Below, piece after piece: positions 28,011 through 39,385 of a DNA stretch of 64,000 nucleotides. The position numbers and the translations under genes are program-made. The DNA is taken from NCBI GenBank assembly GCA_945869265.1, contig CAMBOI010000011.1:1-64000 (forward strand), read 5' to 3'. Source of the DNA: an uncultured Prevotella sp. (GTDB lineage Bacteria; Bacteroidota; Bacteroidia; Bacteroidales; Bacteroidaceae). The notes under the pieces are model-generated. The model was given only the letters and a program-made list of their open reading frames with translations, was not told the DNA's origin and did not search any database. Numbering within the stretch: position 1 is the first letter of the stretch; each line of letters begins with the position of its first letter.

Positions 28011-28065
28011 TCCCTAAACTCGCAGGGGTTTTCCCTAAACCTAAAGGGGATATTTCCCCACTAAA
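28011..28065. repeat. Three TCCCTAAA-type repeats upstream of the Cys-rich gene promoter
   Basis: TCCCTAAAC begins at 28011 and again at 28032, and a weaker TCCCCACTAAA begins at 28055. GGGG blocks lie between them (AGGGG twice), giving a period of 21-23 bp, about two helical turns. The array lies between the divergent promoters of the Cys-rich gene and mutS, immediately behind the former. It may be a regulator binding array. Confidence 0.5.
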
Positions 28066-28086
28066 TAATAAAAAATACTTAATTGT

Positions 28087-28118
28087 TTTGGCTTACTCGA
28101 AAAAAAGGTGTAACTTTG
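28087..28118 (+). promoter_or_regulatory. Promoter of mutS
   Basis: TTTG (28087-28090), a 20-nt spacer and TAACTTTG (28111-28118) are close to consensus. The mutS start is 60 nt downstream. Confidence 0.82.
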
Positions 28119-28178
28119 CACTTTGCATTTCCTATATAAGGAATACAAGTATATAAAAGAATATTAGGAATAAAAGAT

Positions 28179-30800
28179 ATGGCAGGCAAGGAAAAGGAAC
28201 TGACCCCGATGATGCGTCAGTATGCAGAACTGAAGGCAAAGCACCCTGATGCTGTGCTGCTGTTCAGATGTGGCGACTTCTACGAGACTTATCTCGAGGA
28301 TGCCGTCATAGCGTCACGTATATTGGGAATTACACTCACCCGACGCAACAACGGCAACAACTGTAAGGGGTCGGAGATGGCAGGATTCCCCTTCCATGCC
28401 CTCGACACTTATCTCCCCAAACTCGTCAGAGCCGGTAAGCGAGTGGCTATATGCGACCAACTGGAAGACCCTAAGCTCACCAAGAAACTGGTAAAGCGAG
28501 GTATCACCGAATTGGTAACTCCTGGCGTTGCCATGAGCGACAACGTTCTCAACTACAAGGAGAACAACTTCCTCGCCTCTGTGCATTTCGACAAATCCAC
28601 ATGCGGAATCTCATTCCTCGATATCTCCACCGGCGAGTTCATTACCGGTGAAGGTACGCCCGACTATATAGAGAAACTGCTCAGCAACTTCTCACCTAAA
28701 GAGGTAATCTTTGAGCGCAACCGCAAACAGCAGTTTGAACAATACTTCGGCAGTAAGTTCTTCACTTTCCAACTCGACGACTGGGTATATACCGAACAAA
28801 CGGCCAAACAGAAACTTCTGAAGCATTTCGGAGTGAAGAATCTCAAGGGATTCGGTATCGACCATCTCAAGAGCGGTATCATCGCCAGTGGTGCCATTCT
28901 TCAGTATCTTGAAATGACACAACACACCCAAATCGGTCATATCACGTCTATCTCAAGAATTGAGGAAGAGAAATACGTAAGGCTCGACAGATTTACACTC
29001 CGTAATCTCGAACTCATATCTCCGATGAACGAGGACGGAAAATCGCTCCTTGATGTCATCGACAATACCATATCTCCTATGGGCAGCAGATTATTGCGCC
29101 GGTGGGTGGTGTTCCCGCTGAAGAGTGAGAAAAAGATCAACGACCGACTGGATGTGGTGGAGTATTTCTTCCGCGAACCACAATTCCGCGAACTGCTCGA
29201 TGAACAACTCCACCGCATAGGCGACCTGGAACGAGTGGTGTCGAAGGTGGCAGTGGGCAGAGTTACACCAAGGGAGATGGTGCAACTGAAGATAGCCCTC
29301 CAAGCCATCAAACCAATTAAGACTGCCTGTGAACACGCCAATAATGATGTTCTCAAGAGGGTGGGGGAGCAGATTAACCTATGCGAACTTATTCGCGACA
29401 GGATAGATCGCGAACTCCATCCCGACGCTCCACAACTTGTCAACAAGGGTGGGGTGATTAATGATGGTGTAAACGAGGAACTCGACCAGCTCCGCAGCAT
29501 TGCCTATCACGGTAAGGACTATCTCTTGAAGATACAGGAGCGCGAAGTGGAAAAGACTGGTATAGCAAGTCTGAAAATAGGATATAACAATGTCTTCGGA
29601 TATTACCTTGAGGTGAGAAACACCTATAAGGAACAGGTGCCGCAGGAGTGGATTCGCAAGCAGACACTTGCTCAGGCCGAGAGATACATCACCGAGGAAC
29701 TAAAGGAATACGAGGAGAAGATACTAGGTGCCGAGGAGAAGATACTCTCTTTGGAGACAAAACTCTTCAACGACCTCGTTGTGGATACCCAGGAGTATAT
29801 CCAACAGATACAGACCAACGCCAACCTTATAGCACGTCTCGACTGCCTGCTCTCGGGAGCCAAGACAGCACAGGAGCATAAATATGTCCGCCCCATTATC
29901 GACAATTCAGATATTATCGACATCAAGCAGGGACGCCATCCCGTCATAGAGACAGAGATGCCCGTAGGCGAGGAATATGTGCCCAACGACATCATGCTCG
30001 ACTCCGACAGTCAGCAGATAATGATTATCACGGGTCCAAATATGGCAGGTAAGTCGGCTCTTCTACGCCAGACAGCCCTCATAGTACTCATGGCACAGAT
30101 AGGTTCGTTTGTTCCCGCCGAAAGTGCGCGCATAGGTCTTGTAGATAAGATATTCACCCGTGTAGGCGCAAGCGACAACATATCACTTGGTGAATCCACC
30201 TTTATGGTAGAGATGACCGAGGCTTCGAATATCCTCAACAACGTATCCCCCAAGTCGCTCGTTCTCTTCGACGAATTAGGCCGCGGAACATCTACATACG
30301 ATGGTATATCAATAGCCTGGGCGATTGTAGAATATCTGCATGAGAATCCGAGGGCAAAGGCACGCACTCTCTTCGCTACTCACTATCACGAACTTAATGA
30401 GATGGAGAAAAACTTCAAGCGCATCAAGAACTTCAATGTCAGTGTGAAAGAGATGGACGGCAAGGTTATCTTCCTTCGCAAATTGATGCGTGGCGGTTCG
30501 GAGCACTCCTTCGGTATTCACGTGGCAGAGATAGCTGGTATGCCCAAGAGTATTGTACGTCGTGCAAATGTAATCCTCAAGGAATTGGAATCAGACAATG
30601 CAGGGGTTGGATCTGCCGGAAAACCGACAGCTGCAATAGCACAAAGCCGCGAAGGTATGCAACTCAGCTTCTTCCAACTCGACGACCCTGTCCTCTGTCA
30701 GGTGCGCGACGAGATTATCGGTCTCGACATCAACAACCTCACTCCCGTAGAAGCCCTTAATAAACTCAACGAAATAAAGAAGATTGTAACCGGCAAATAA
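28179..30800 (+). CDS. mutS: DNA mismatch repair protein MutS
   Basis: MutS (873 aa) recognises mismatches and small loops and recruits MutL. The N-terminal mismatch-recognition domain has the Phe-x-Glu motif in CGDFYET. The lever/clamp region is in the middle. The ATPase has the P-loop [30 protein letters not shown] and Walker [17 protein letters not shown], followed by the [10 protein letters not shown] signature. Length is typical. The stop codon overlaps the start of the MATE gene by one base (TAATG), so the two are translationally coupled. Confidence 0.97.
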   Translation: MAGKEKELTPMMRQYAELKAKHPDAVLLFRCGDFYETYLEDAVIASRILGITLTRRNNGNNCKGSEMAGFPFHALDTYLPKLVRAGKRVAICDQLEDPKLTKKLVKRGITELVTPGVAMSDNVLNYKENNFLASVHFDKSTCGISFLDISTGEFITGEGTPDYIEKLLSNFSPKEVIFERNRKQQFEQYFGSKFFTFQLDDWVYTEQTAKQKLLKHFGVKNLKGFGIDHLKSGIIASGAILQYLEMTQHTQIGHITSISRIEEEKYVRLDRFTLRNLELISPMNEDGKSLLDVIDNTISPMGSRLLRRWVVFPLKSEKKINDRLDVVEYFFREPQFRELLDEQLHRIGDLERVVSKVAVGRVTPREMVQLKIALQAIKPIKTACEHANNDVLKRVGEQINLCELIRDRIDRELHPDAPQLVNKGGVINDGVNEELDQLRSIAYHGKDYLLKIQEREVEKTGIASLKIGYNNVFGYYLEVRNTYKEQVPQEWIRKQTLAQAERYITEELKEYEEKILGAEEKILSLETKLFNDLVVDTQEYIQQIQTNANLIARLDCLLSGAKTAQEHKYVRPIIDNSDIIDIKQGRHPVIETEMPVGEEYVPNDIMLDSDSQQIMIITGPNMAGKSALLRQTALIVLMAQIGSFVPAESARIGLVDKIFTRVGASDNISLGESTFMVEMTEASNILNNVSPKSLVLFDELGRGTSTYDGISIAWAIVEYLHENPRAKARTLFATHYHELNEMEKNFKRIKNFNVSVKEMDGKVIFLRKLMRGGSEHSFGIHVAEIAGMPKSIVRRANVILKELESDNAGVGSAGKPTAAIAQSREGMQLSFFQLDDPVLCQVRDEIIGLDINNLTPVEALNKLNEIKKIVTGK

Positions 30801-32128
30801 TGAATATGCCAAATCATTACAGCACTCTGATAAAGCTCGGCACTCCGATAGTAGTAGGACAAATAGGCAATCTTGTCCTCAATTTCGCCGATACTCTTAT
30901 GATAGGTCATCACTCTACGACAGAATTGGCAGCAGCCAGTTTTGTTAATGGCATCTTTGTCCTTTTCGTTCTCTTCTCTATCGGTTTCAACTTCGCCCTC
31001 ACACCTGTTGCCGGTCCATTCATAGGTCGCAATGAGAAGGAAGAGGCTGGATGTGTGATGCGCTCATGCCTTGAGGCTAATGTTATCCTGATACTTGTGC
31101 TCACGGCTCTCGCCATTGCATTCTATTTCTCCCTACCCTTCTTTGGTCAACCCGAAGAACTACTACCGCTGATGCGTCCCTACCTGATAGTTAATATTCT
31201 ATCCATTCCCTTTGCTGTCATCGGATGCCAGATGAAACAGTTCTTCGACACCATCGGTTCAACGAAGATTTCTATGTATGTACTTGTCTCTTCGAACATA
31301 CTTAATATCATAGGCAACTATCTCCTTATCTACGGAAAAGCGGGATTACCGGAGTTGGGACTTCTCGGAGCCGGTATCTCCACTGCAACATCAAGACTTG
31401 TTATTGCCATTTCATTCTGTATAATATTCTTTATCGGAAAGAAATTCAGGGTGTATCTCAACGGAGCTATGAAGAATGACACCAGCAAGAAAAAGAAGTT
31501 GTTCATACAGATTAACAAACTGGGATGGACATCTGCAATACAATCCACCATTGAGTGTGGAGCATTCTCACTCGTTGCAATCTTTGTGGGATGGTTAGGC
31601 ACCAAACCGCTTGCCGCCCATCAGATAATGCTTACCGCCTCGATGTTCTTCTATAACATCTACCTCGGCATTGCCACTGCCATCAGCATTCGTGTGAGCC
31701 ATTTTGCGGGCATGAAGGAATGGAAATCCATCGTTGATGTCACCAAGAGTGGATTCTTCATTATCATCGGCATTGCCGCCGTAATGGCAGTACCTGTTTA
31801 TTTGTTCCGTCATGATATCGGTGGACTCTTCTCTGACGACCCGATAGTAGGCCAACTTGTCGCTGTAACTATTATTCCTCTTATTCTTTATCAGATTAGC
31901 GATGCCTTCCAATGCTCTATTGCCAATGCCTTGCGTGGGCTGGGCGAGATGAAACATCTGATGTGGGCAGCCTTCTTTGCCTATTTTGTTGTCTCATTGC
32001 CCTTGAGTTGGCTTTTGGGTAATCATCTGGGCTTTGGTCTTGTCGGCATCTGGTATGCCTTTCCTGTATGCCTTACGGTAGCCGGTGTTCTTTATTTCAT
32101 CATACTCAAAGTGAAGTTGCCAAGATAG
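30800..32128 (+). CDS. MATE family multidrug/Na+ antiporter
   Basis: Inner-membrane efflux protein (442 aa) with about 12 hydrophobic helices in two homologous halves. The N-terminus LGTPIVVGQIGNLVLNFADTLMIGH and the repeat in the second half (LGWTSAIQSTIECGAFSLVAIFVGWLG) are typical of NorM/DinF-like transporters that export organic cations by Na+ or H+ exchange. It is coupled to mutS by a one-base overlap. Specific substrates cannot be named. Confidence 0.92.
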   Translation: MNMPNHYSTLIKLGTPIVVGQIGNLVLNFADTLMIGHHSTTELAAASFVNGIFVLFVLFSIGFNFALTPVAGPFIGRNEKEEAGCVMRSCLEANVILILVLTALAIAFYFSLPFFGQPEELLPLMRPYLIVNILSIPFAVIGCQMKQFFDTIGSTKISMYVLVSSNILNIIGNYLLIYGKAGLPELGLLGAGISTATSRLVIAISFCIIFFIGKKFRVYLNGAMKNDTSKKKKLFIQINKLGWTSAIQSTIECGAFSLVAIFVGWLGTKPLAAHQIMLTASMFFYNIYLGIATAISIRVSHFAGMKEWKSIVDVTKSGFFIIIGIAAVMAVPVYLFRHDIGGLFSDDPIVGQLVAVTIIPLILYQISDAFQCSIANALRGLGEMKHLMWAAFFAYFVVSLPLSWLLGNHLGFGLVGIWYAFPVCLTVAGVLYFIILKVKLPR

Positions 32129-32186
32129 GACAATATCTATCCTATAGCCTTCATAGCTAAATAATATAAAAAAAACGAGGTTTTCT

Positions 32187-32217
32187 TTTGTAATATGATT
32201 ATAATTGTGTAACTTTG
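32187..32217 (+). promoter_or_regulatory. Promoter of leuS
   Basis: TTTG (32187-32190), a 19-nt spacer and TAACTTTG (32210-32217) match the consensus fully. It rules out in-frame starts upstream of 32262, which would lie within the promoter. Confidence 0.88.
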
Positions 32218-32261
32218 CAGCGTATTATGCACTGAAGAAAAGAAAAAAACGAAATAAGATT

Positions 32262-35111
32262 ATGGAATACAATTTTAGAGAAATCGAGAAGAAGTGGCAC
32301 GAGAAGTGGGTGGAAAACAAAACCTACAAGGTCACTGAAGACGCAAAGCGCAAGAAGTTCTACGTACTCAACATGTTCCCCTATCCCTCGGGAGCGGGAC
32401 TGCATGTGGGACATCCCCTCGGATACATCGCCAGCGACATCTATGCAAGATACAAGCGCCAGCAGGGATTCAACGTGCTCAACCCTATGGGATATGATGC
32501 ATACGGACTGCCGGCTGAGCAGTATGCCATTCAGACGGGACAGCACCCCGAGGTGACCACCGTGGCAAATATCAACCATTATCGCGAACAGTTGGACAAG
32601 ATTGGATTCTCATTCGACTGGGACCGCGAGGTGCGCACTTGTGCCCCCGACTACTACCACTGGACCCAGTGGGCATTCATCCGCATGTTCAAGTCCTACT
32701 ATAGTCTTGCTTCTCAGAAGGCTCAGCCTATCATCAAGCTAATCGAGCACTTTGAACTGATGGGTACTGAGAATATCTCGGCTGCATGCACCGAGGAACT
32801 GCATTTCACTGCCTCGGAATGGAAATCATTCTCAGAAAAGAAGAAGCAGGAGGTGCTCATGAACTACCGTATAGCTTATCTTGGCGAAACTATGGTGAAC
32901 TGGTGTCCGAAACTCGGAACAGTACTTGCCAACGACGAGGTGGTTGATGGAGTGAGTGTGCGCGGAGGATATCCGGTGGTGCAGCAGAAGATGCGCCAGT
33001 GGTGTTTGCGTGTGTCAGCATACGCACAGAGATTGCTCGACGGACTGGATACTATCGACTGGACCGACTCACTGAAGGAAACACAGCGCAACTGGATTGG
33101 TAGATCAGAAGGTACAGAGATGGAGTTCTCTGTTAAGGACAGCGACAAGCATTTCACTATCTTCACCACTCGTGCCGACACAATCTTCGGTGTAACATTC
33201 ATGGTATTGGCTCCTGAGAGCGAACTGGTGGATGAACTGACCACTGCCGAGCAGCGTGCAGCTGTGGATGAATATATTGCATATGTGAAGAAGCGCACTG
33301 AGCGCGACCGTATCAGCGATCATCGCGTAACAGGAGTCTTCTCAGGCTCATACGCTGTCAACCCTTTCACAGGCGAGGCTATTCCAATCTGGATTTCAGA
33401 GTATGTACTCGCTGGATATGGTACAGGAGCCATCATGGCTGTTCCTGCACACGACTCCCGCGACTATGCCTTTGCAAAGCACTTCAACCTGCCCATCATC
33501 CCGCTTATCAAGGGAGCTGATGTCAGTGAGCAGAGCTTCGATGCAAAGGAAGGTATAGTTGAAAACTCACCGAAGAGTGGAGTAGAGACTCTTAACGGCT
33601 TTTCCCTCAACGGACTCACAGTAAAGGAAGCCATTGCCGCCACCAAGAAATTCGTCACAGAGAACAATCTCGGACGCGTAAAGGTGAACTACCGCCTGCG
33701 CGACGCCATCTTCTCTCGTCAGAGATACTGGGGCGAACCGTTCCCTGTATTCTATAAGGAAAACATGCCTTATATGATTCCAAAGGAGAAGTTGCCACTG
33801 TTGTTGCCCGAGATTGACGAATACAAGCCTACCGAGACTGGTGAACCTCCATTGGGACGCGCCAAGAAGTGGGCTTGGGACACCGTGAAGGAAGAGGTTG
33901 TTGACAAATCGCTCATCGACAACAAGACCGTATTCCCCTTGGAACTCAACACCATGCCTGGTTTTGCCGGTTCATCGGCTTACTACCTGCGCTATATGGA
34001 TCCCCACAACGACAAGGCTCTGGTGGGCAAGGAGGCTGACGAATATTGGCAGAACGTTGACTTGTATGTCGGTGGTACAGAGCATGCCACAGGTCACTTG
34101 ATTTACTCTCGTTTCTGGAACAAGTTCTTGTATGACAGCGGTTATTCTTGTGCCGACGAACCATTCAAGAAACTTGTCAACCAAGGAATGATTCAGGGAC
34201 GAAGCAACTTTGTATATCGTATCAACCAGGAAGGTGCCGACCATCCCACATTCGTATCTCTCGGACTCAAGGGCAACTACGAGGTTACCCCTATCCATGT
34301 GGATGTGAATATCGTGAGCAACGACCAGCTCGACATAGAGGCATTCAAGGCATGGCGTCCTGAATATGCCAATGCCGAGTTTATCCTCGAGGATGGTAAA
34401 TATATCTGCGGATGGGCTATCGAGAAGATGTCGAAGTCGATGTTCAATGTAGTAAATCCGGATATGATTGTAGAGAAATACGGTGCCGACACACTGCGCT
34501 TGTATGAGATGTTCCTCGGTCCGGTTGAGCAGTCGAAGCCTTGGGACACGAATGGTATCGACGGTTGCCACCGCTTCCTCAAGAAGTTCTGGGCATTGTT
34601 CTGGAATCGCGACGATGAGTTCCTGCCTAATGACGACGAACCGACAGCAGAGCAGCTAAAGAGTCTGCACAAGCTCATCAAAAAGGTGACATTCGACATT
34701 GAGCACTTCTCTTACAACACCAGTATCTCGGCATTCATGATTGCCGTGGGCGAACTGGCACAGTTGAAGTGCCGAAGCAAGGTGATACTCAAGGACCTCG
34801 TTGCCCTTATCTCTCCCTTCGCTCCACATATTGCCGAAGAACTGTGGGAAGCTCTTGGCGAACAAGGAAGTGTGTGCGATGCCGCTTGGCCTCAATACAA
34901 CGAGAGTTATCTCGTGGAGAGCAGCATGCAGCTCACCATCTCGTTCAACGGCAAGGCGCGTTTCCAGATGCAGTTTGCCGCCGATGCCGACAACAAGACC
35001 ATTGAGGAGGCAGTATTGGCTGACGAGAAATCAGCCAAGTATATTGGCGACAAGAAGGTGGTTAAGGTCATCATCGTGCCTAAGAAAATAGTGAATATCG
35101 TTATTAAATAG
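32262..35111 (+). CDS. leuS: Leucyl-tRNA synthetase
   Basis: Class I synthetase (949 aa) that charges tRNA(Leu). [16 protein letters not shown] contains the HIGH-type motif, the CP1 editing domain carries the Thr-rich TTRADTIFG, and [11 protein letters not shown] the KMSKS loop. The C-terminal anticodon-binding and extension domains are present. The start at 32262 gives the conserved [16 protein letters not shown] and a leader of about 40 nt from the promoter. yitT follows after 6 nt and then rdgB and porZ with overlaps, so leuS heads a long operon. Confidence 0.97.
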   Translation: MEYNFREIEKKWHEKWVENKTYKVTEDAKRKKFYVLNMFPYPSGAGLHVGHPLGYIASDIYARYKRQQGFNVLNPMGYDAYGLPAEQYAIQTGQHPEVTTVANINHYREQLDKIGFSFDWDREVRTCAPDYYHWTQWAFIRMFKSYYSLASQKAQPIIKLIEHFELMGTENISAACTEELHFTASEWKSFSEKKKQEVLMNYRIAYLGETMVNWCPKLGTVLANDEVVDGVSVRGGYPVVQQKMRQWCLRVSAYAQRLLDGLDTIDWTDSLKETQRNWIGRSEGTEMEFSVKDSDKHFTIFTTRADTIFGVTFMVLAPESELVDELTTAEQRAAVDEYIAYVKKRTERDRISDHRVTGVFSGSYAVNPFTGEAIPIWISEYVLAGYGTGAIMAVPAHDSRDYAFAKHFNLPIIPLIKGADVSEQSFDAKEGIVENSPKSGVETLNGFSLNGLTVKEAIAATKKFVTENNLGRVKVNYRLRDAIFSRQRYWGEPFPVFYKENMPYMIPKEKLPLLLPEIDEYKPTETGEPPLGRAKKWAWDTVKEEVVDKSLIDNKTVFPLELNTMPGFAGSSAYYLRYMDPHNDKALVGKEADEYWQNVDLYVGGTEHATGHLIYSRFWNKFLYDSGYSCADEPFKKLVNQGMIQGRSNFVYRINQEGADHPTFVSLGLKGNYEVTPIHVDVNIVSNDQLDIEAFKAWRPEYANAEFILEDGKYICGWAIEKMSKSMFNVVNPDMIVEKYGADTLRLYEMFLGPVEQSKPWDTNGIDGCHRFLKKFWALFWNRDDEFLPNDDEPTAEQLKSLHKLIKKVTFDIEHFSYNTSISAFMIAVGELAQLKCRSKVILKDLVALISPFAPHIAEELWEALGEQGSVCDAAWPQYNESYLVESSMQLTISFNGKARFQMQFAADADNKTIEEAVLADEKSAKYIGDKKVVKVIIVPKKIVNIVIK

Positions 35112-35117
35112 TTATTT

Positions 35118-36041
35118 ATGACACGCGAGGCAATACTATACGAAATAAAAGACTATATTAACATCACGCTTGGACTGATGTTATATACATTCGGATTCAC
35201 CGTATTCCTGTTGCCCTACGAAATTGTAACAGGAGGAATCTCTGGTGTGGGAGCTATTGTCTTCTACGCCACGGGATTTCCTGTGCAATACACCTTCTTT
35301 ATCATCAATGCCATACTCATCATGGCGGCATTGAAGATACTCGGATGGAAATTCCTCACCAAAACCATCTATGCCACCTTTGCACTAACGTTCTTCCTCG
35401 AAGTGGCACAGAAAATAGTGCTTCAACCCGACGGGCATTTCTACAAACTGCTTGGCGAGGGCAACGACTTCATGTCGCTGATGATAGGATGTATGATGAC
35501 GGGTACGGCTCTTGCCATTGTCTTCCTAAATAATGGAAGTACGGGAGGAACCGACATTATTGCTGCCGTAATCAACAAATATCATAATATATCCCTTGGC
35601 AAGGCATTGATTATCATTGATATCTGTATCATAAGCAGTTCTATGCTAATCGACAAATTTGGACCCATCGACGCAAGATGCCGAATGGTGGTATTCGGTC
35701 TTTGCACTATGGTTATCGAGTGCTTGATGCTCGACTGGGTGATGTATTATCAGCGCCAGTCAGTGCAGTTTCTTATCTTCTCAAAGAAATACCAGGAGAT
35801 TGCCCATGCCATTGCGAGCACTACCGAACATACAATGACAATACTCGACGGTCACGGTTATTGGACAGGCAAACCCACCAAGGTTATCTGTCTGCTCGCC
35901 AAGAAGCGCGAGAGCCTGCATATATTCCGCCTCATCAAGACCATCGACCCCAATGCCTTTGTCAGTCAGAGTGCCGCCATCGGAGTATATGGCGAAGGAT
36001 TCGACCCCATAAAAGTGAAAGTAAAGAAGAAAGAAAAATGA
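35118..36041 (+). CDS. YitT family membrane protein (DUF161/DUF2179)
   Basis: A 307-aa membrane protein with five or six helices in the N-terminal two thirds ([33 protein letters not shown] is the family opening region) and a cytoplasmic DUF2179-type C-terminal domain (about residues 225-300: [19 protein letters not shown] onward, with [14 protein letters not shown]). The molecular function of YitT proteins is not established. It begins 6 nt after leuS and its end overlaps rdgB by 4 nt (ATGA). Confidence 0.9.
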   Translation: MTREAILYEIKDYINITLGLMLYTFGFTVFLLPYEIVTGGISGVGAIVFYATGFPVQYTFFIINAILIMAALKILGWKFLTKTIYATFALTFFLEVAQKIVLQPDGHFYKLLGEGNDFMSLMIGCMMTGTALAIVFLNNGSTGGTDIIAAVINKYHNISLGKALIIIDICIISSSMLIDKFGPIDARCRMVVFGLCTMVIECLMLDWVMYYQRQSVQFLIFSKKYQEIAHAIASTTEHTMTILDGHGYWTGKPTKVICLLAKKRESLHIFRLIKTIDPNAFVSQSAAIGVYGEGFDPIKVKVKKKEK

Positions 36042-36658
36042 AAATAGTATTTGCAACAAACAACAAGCATAAGCTTGACGAGATAAGAGACATTCTCGGT
36101 CCGTCGTTTGAGGTTTTGTCACTGAACGACTTGGGATGTCATGACGATATTCCCGAAACAGGCTCCACCTTGGAAGAGAACGCACGACAGAAGGCGCAAT
36201 ATATCTACGACAAATACCATTGCAACGTCTTTGCCGATGACACAGGTCTTGAAGTGGAAGCCCTCGGAGGAGAACCGGGGGTATATAGCGCACGCTATGC
36301 TGCAATAAAAGACCCTAATGCCGAAAGTCACGACTCGGAGGCAAACATGACGACACTATTAAAAGAATTAGAAGGAAAAGCCAACCGCAAAGCCCGCTTC
36401 CGCACTGTCATATCCCTCATACTTACATCCCCTACCAGGGAGCAGGGGGGCTCTTCTTCTTTATTCTCGGGCATAGTGGAAGGCGAGATAATCCGTGAGC
36501 GCAGAGGGGGCGAAGGCTTCGGATACGACCCCATCTTCCAGCCCGAAGGCTACGACAAGACCTTCGCCGAATTAGGCAACGACATCAAGAACACCATAAG
36601 CCACAGAGCACGTGCCGTAGCCAAGCTTGCTGCCCATCTAAGAAAAGAAAAACAATGA
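36038..36658 (+). CDS. rdgB: Non-canonical purine NTP pyrophosphatase
   Basis: RdgB/HAM1 enzyme (206 aa) that hydrolyses dITP, XTP and similar to monophosphates. [64 protein letters not shown] and TFAEL...SHRARA are family signatures. The start at 36038 overlaps the yitT stop by 4 nt; in-frame sequence further upstream is the out-of-frame part of yitT. Residues about 129-142 ([14 protein letters not shown] region) are longer than usual between the beta strand ISLIL and SGIVEGEI and are encoded by a C/G-run stretch, suggesting an in-frame insertion on a surface loop. porZ overlaps its stop by 4 nt. Confidence 0.94.
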   Translation: MKIVFATNNKHKLDEIRDILGPSFEVLSLNDLGCHDDIPETGSTLEENARQKAQYIYDKYHCNVFADDTGLEVEALGGEPGVYSARYAAIKDPNAESHDSEANMTTLLKELEGKANRKARFRTVISLILTSPTREQGGSSSLFSGIVEGEIIRERRGGEGFGYDPIFQPEGYDKTFAELGNDIKNTISHRARAVAKLAAHLRKEKQ

Positions 36659-38667
36659 AAAAAGCCCTCATTGCCATCATCACTCTTGTATCTATAGCAT
36701 TGAACATAACAGCCGCTATAGGCGACTGGAAAATATATATGGCCTATAGCGAACCCCAACAGATACAAGAAACAGGTAACTATCTCTTCGTACAGGCCTC
36801 CAACTCGCTCTATCTCTATAACAAGAACGACCAAAGCATCCAGACTTTCGACAAAACAACTGGCATGAGTGATGTGGTAGTCACCAACATATCATGGAAC
36901 CAGCAAGCCAAACGACTTGTCATCGTATATGACAACGCAAACATCGATCTAATGGATCTCAATGGTAACATTGTCAATATCCCCGACCTATACAACAAGA
37001 CCATGTCGATAGATAAAACAGTCAACAGTATCACACATAGCGGAAAATATGCCTATCTCGCCACAAACTTCGGCGGCATTAAGATTGATGTGGATAGGGC
37101 AAAAATTACCGAGTCATATATCCTTGATTTCGGTAGTCGTATCATACGCGAGGGCACAACCGACTTATATCTCCGCTCGATGGACTGGAAGGTATATAAA
37201 TGTTCCAAGAGCTCAAATACCCAAGACAAGGCCAATTGGCAGGAAACAAAATCATGGCCAGGCATTTCACTCGACATCGACAATTCAGCATATGACAATA
37301 ATATTGAACTGGTGAAGACCCTAAAGCCAGGAGGACCCAAATACAACTATTTCGGCTTCCTCAAGGTACACGACAATAAACTCTATACTTGTAATGGAGA
37401 AATGTGGGATGAACGAAAACCAGCATCAATACAGGTATTGGATATTGAGAATGAAGATTGGACTGTATATAACAATGAGGGAATAGGTGAGAAATACGGC
37501 ATCAAATATAAGGACATACTTACGTTAGACATTGACCCTCGAGACTCAAAGCGCGTAATGGCAGGTAATCAAGCCGGACTATTTGAATTTTATGACGGTG
37601 AACTGGTTAATTACTATAATTCAGATAATAGTCCGATATATTTTGTAGAAGGACTTGAAGGAAATGTAAATTATCAATTGGTCACATCACTAAAGTATAA
37701 CAATAATGGAGATCTTTACATAGCAAATAGCCTAAACACAAAAAGTCCTATCATAATATTTGATTCAAATAAAAAATGGAGTACAATAAACAAATTCACA
37801 ACAATAAGCAATTATGACAATCTGAAATTTTTAAATGTTAATCATAATAATAAATTATGGGTATATACAAAATATTGGAATACTCCTGCTGTATATAGCT
37901 ATGATTTTTCAACGGATAACCTGTGTGAATACTCTAATTATGTCAATCAAGACGGTACTGCTATCAATGGATATATTGTTTGTCAAAGCACTGCTGAAGA
38001 CTTGGACGGAAATATTTGGGTAGGATTAAATTTAGGTTTATTATTTATAACCCCACAATATAATATGGATAGTCCTCAAAAGGGATTCTATCAGATAAAA
38101 GTGCCACGCAATGACGGTACCAACTTAGCCGACTATCTTATGTATGGAGTGGATATTACTGCCATAGCCATTGACAAAGCCAACCGTAAATGGATTGGAA
38201 CAAATGGTAATGGTATATATGTGATAAGCTCTGATAATATGGTACAAGAAAAGCATATCACTACCCTAGATAGTCCATTACTTTCAGATATTATCCAGTA
38301 TATCACTATCGATGATAATACTGGTCGTGTATATATTGGAACAGACAAGGGACTGTGCTCATATCAGAGTGAAGTCACCCAGACTAACGAGGATATGGAC
38401 AAAGACAACGTGTGGGTTTATCCTAATCCCGTAACACCAGAATACAACGGAATGATTAACGTCACTGGACTGTCATTCAACTCTGATGTCAAAATCACTA
38501 GTTCTAATGGTACACTCGTTGCCCAAGGCCGTAGTACAGGCGGTTCATTCTCTTGGGACGGCAAAGACCTTAAAGGCAATCGTGTAGCCTCAGGAGTATA
38601 TATGGTTAATTCGGCAAAGAGAGATGGGAGTAAGGGAACTGTATGTAAGGTTACCATTATAAACTGA
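36655..38667 (+). CDS. porZ: Type IX secretion system protein PorZ-like (beta-propellers with T9SS sorting domain)
   Basis: Exported protein (670 aa) with a signal peptide ending near ITAA, an N-terminal region ([20 protein letters not shown]) and repeated propeller blades (for example [34 protein letters not shown]) that match PorZ. The end is a T9SS type A sorting domain ([14 protein letters not shown], then [16 protein letters not shown]). In Porphyromonas PorZ sits at the surface and delivers anionic LPS to the attachment/sortase complex. It overlaps rdgB by 4 nt and is followed after 5 nt by a glycosyltransferase gene. The central part (about 37.5-38.1 kb) is noticeably AT-richer than the first kilobase, possibly a recombination patchwork. 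Confidence 0.82.
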   Translation: MKKALIAIITLVSIALNITAAIGDWKIYMAYSEPQQIQETGNYLFVQASNSLYLYNKNDQSIQTFDKTTGMSDVVVTNISWNQQAKRLVIVYDNANIDLMDLNGNIVNIPDLYNKTMSIDKTVNSITHSGKYAYLATNFGGIKIDVDRAKITESYILDFGSRIIREGTTDLYLRSMDWKVYKCSKSSNTQDKANWQETKSWPGISLDIDNSAYDNNIELVKTLKPGGPKYNYFGFLKVHDNKLYTCNGEMWDERKPASIQVLDIENEDWTVYNNEGIGEKYGIKYKDILTLDIDPRDSKRVMAGNQAGLFEFYDGELVNYYNSDNSPIYFVEGLEGNVNYQLVTSLKYNNNGDLYIANSLNTKSPIIIFDSNKKWSTINKFTTISNYDNLKFLNVNHNNKLWVYTKYWNTPAVYSYDFSTDNLCEYSNYVNQDGTAINGYIVCQSTAEDLDGNIWVGLNLGLLFITPQYNMDSPQKGFYQIKVPRNDGTNLADYLMYGVDITAIAIDKANRKWIGTNGNGIYVISSDNMVQEKHITTLDSPLLSDIIQYITIDDNTGRVYIGTDKGLCSYQSEVTQTNEDMDKDNVWVYPNPVTPEYNGMINVTGLSFNSDVKITSSNGTLVAQGRSTGGSFSWDGKDLKGNRVASGVYMVNSAKRDGSKGTVCKVTIIN

Positions 38668-38672
38668 GATTT

Positions 38673-39374
38673 ATGATTTCCGTTTGTGTAGCTACATATA
38701 ATGGTGAAAGGTTCATCAGAGAACAGATTGACTCTATATTGCGTCAATTGTCCTCGGATGACGAAATCATTGTGTCGGACGACGGATCTACGGATGATAC
38801 TATTTCTATTATCAATAGCATAGACGACAAAAGGATTAGAATAATTGAAGGACCAAGAAAACATTCGCCTACTCAAAATTTTGAATGTGCCATGAAAGAA
38901 GCTAAGGGAGATTATATATTTCTGGCCGACCAGGATGATGTGTGGAAACCTAACAAGGTGGAGGTATGCATTAAATGGTTGCAGAATTATGATTGTGTGG
39001 TGAGCGATGCGGAAGTGACTGACAGTAATCTTAATCCATTATATCCTTCACTCTATGCCATTATGCAAGTAAAACAAGGACGCATATACAACACTGTATG
39101 GAAAAACGGTTATACGGGTTGTTGTATGGCTTTCAGGCGCAATGTACTTGAGGCATCACTGCCATTCCCCAAAGACATTCCTATGCACGATATATGGATA
39201 GGCAATGTTGCAGCATATAAATACAATGTGAAGTTTATTTCTGAGAAACTCGTGTTGTTCCGTAGACATGAGGACACAATCTCATGCAACGGAAAAGGAA
39301 GCAAATACTCTATATGGCAACAGATGAAATTCAGATGGAGTATAATTAAGAATATCGTTAATCTGTATATATAA
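38673..39374 (+). CDS. Glycosyltransferase family 2
   Basis: GT-A fold transferase (233 aa). The N-terminus MISVCVATYNGERFIREQI, the IIVSDDGSTDDT loop, and ADQDDVWKPNKV with the metal-binding DxD-like DQDD show GT2. It resembles rhamnosyl- or galactosyl-transferases of O-antigen and capsule clusters, but the sugar cannot be inferred. It starts 5 nt after porZ and is followed after 11 nt by a GT4 gene. Base composition is lower in GC than that of the leuS-rdgB region. Confidence 0.88.
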   Translation: MISVCVATYNGERFIREQIDSILRQLSSDDEIIVSDDGSTDDTISIINSIDDKRIRIIEGPRKHSPTQNFECAMKEAKGDYIFLADQDDVWKPNKVEVCIKWLQNYDCVVSDAEVTDSNLNPLYPSLYAIMQVKQGRIYNTVWKNGYTGCCMAFRRNVLEASLPFPKDIPMHDIWIGNVAAYKYNVKFISEKLVLFRRHEDTISCNGKGSKYSIWQQMKFRWSIIKNIVNLYI

Positions 39375-39385
39375 TTTCAGTAAAA

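Noticed and set aside
32119..32146. Terminator after the MATE gene (GATAG...CTATC)
   Set aside because: The stem is only about 5 bp with no U-tract; not convincing.
35678..36037. Upstream extension of the rdgB reading frame
   Set aside because: The conserved RdgB start [13 protein letters not shown] is at 36038; the earlier part is an out-of-frame reading of yitT.
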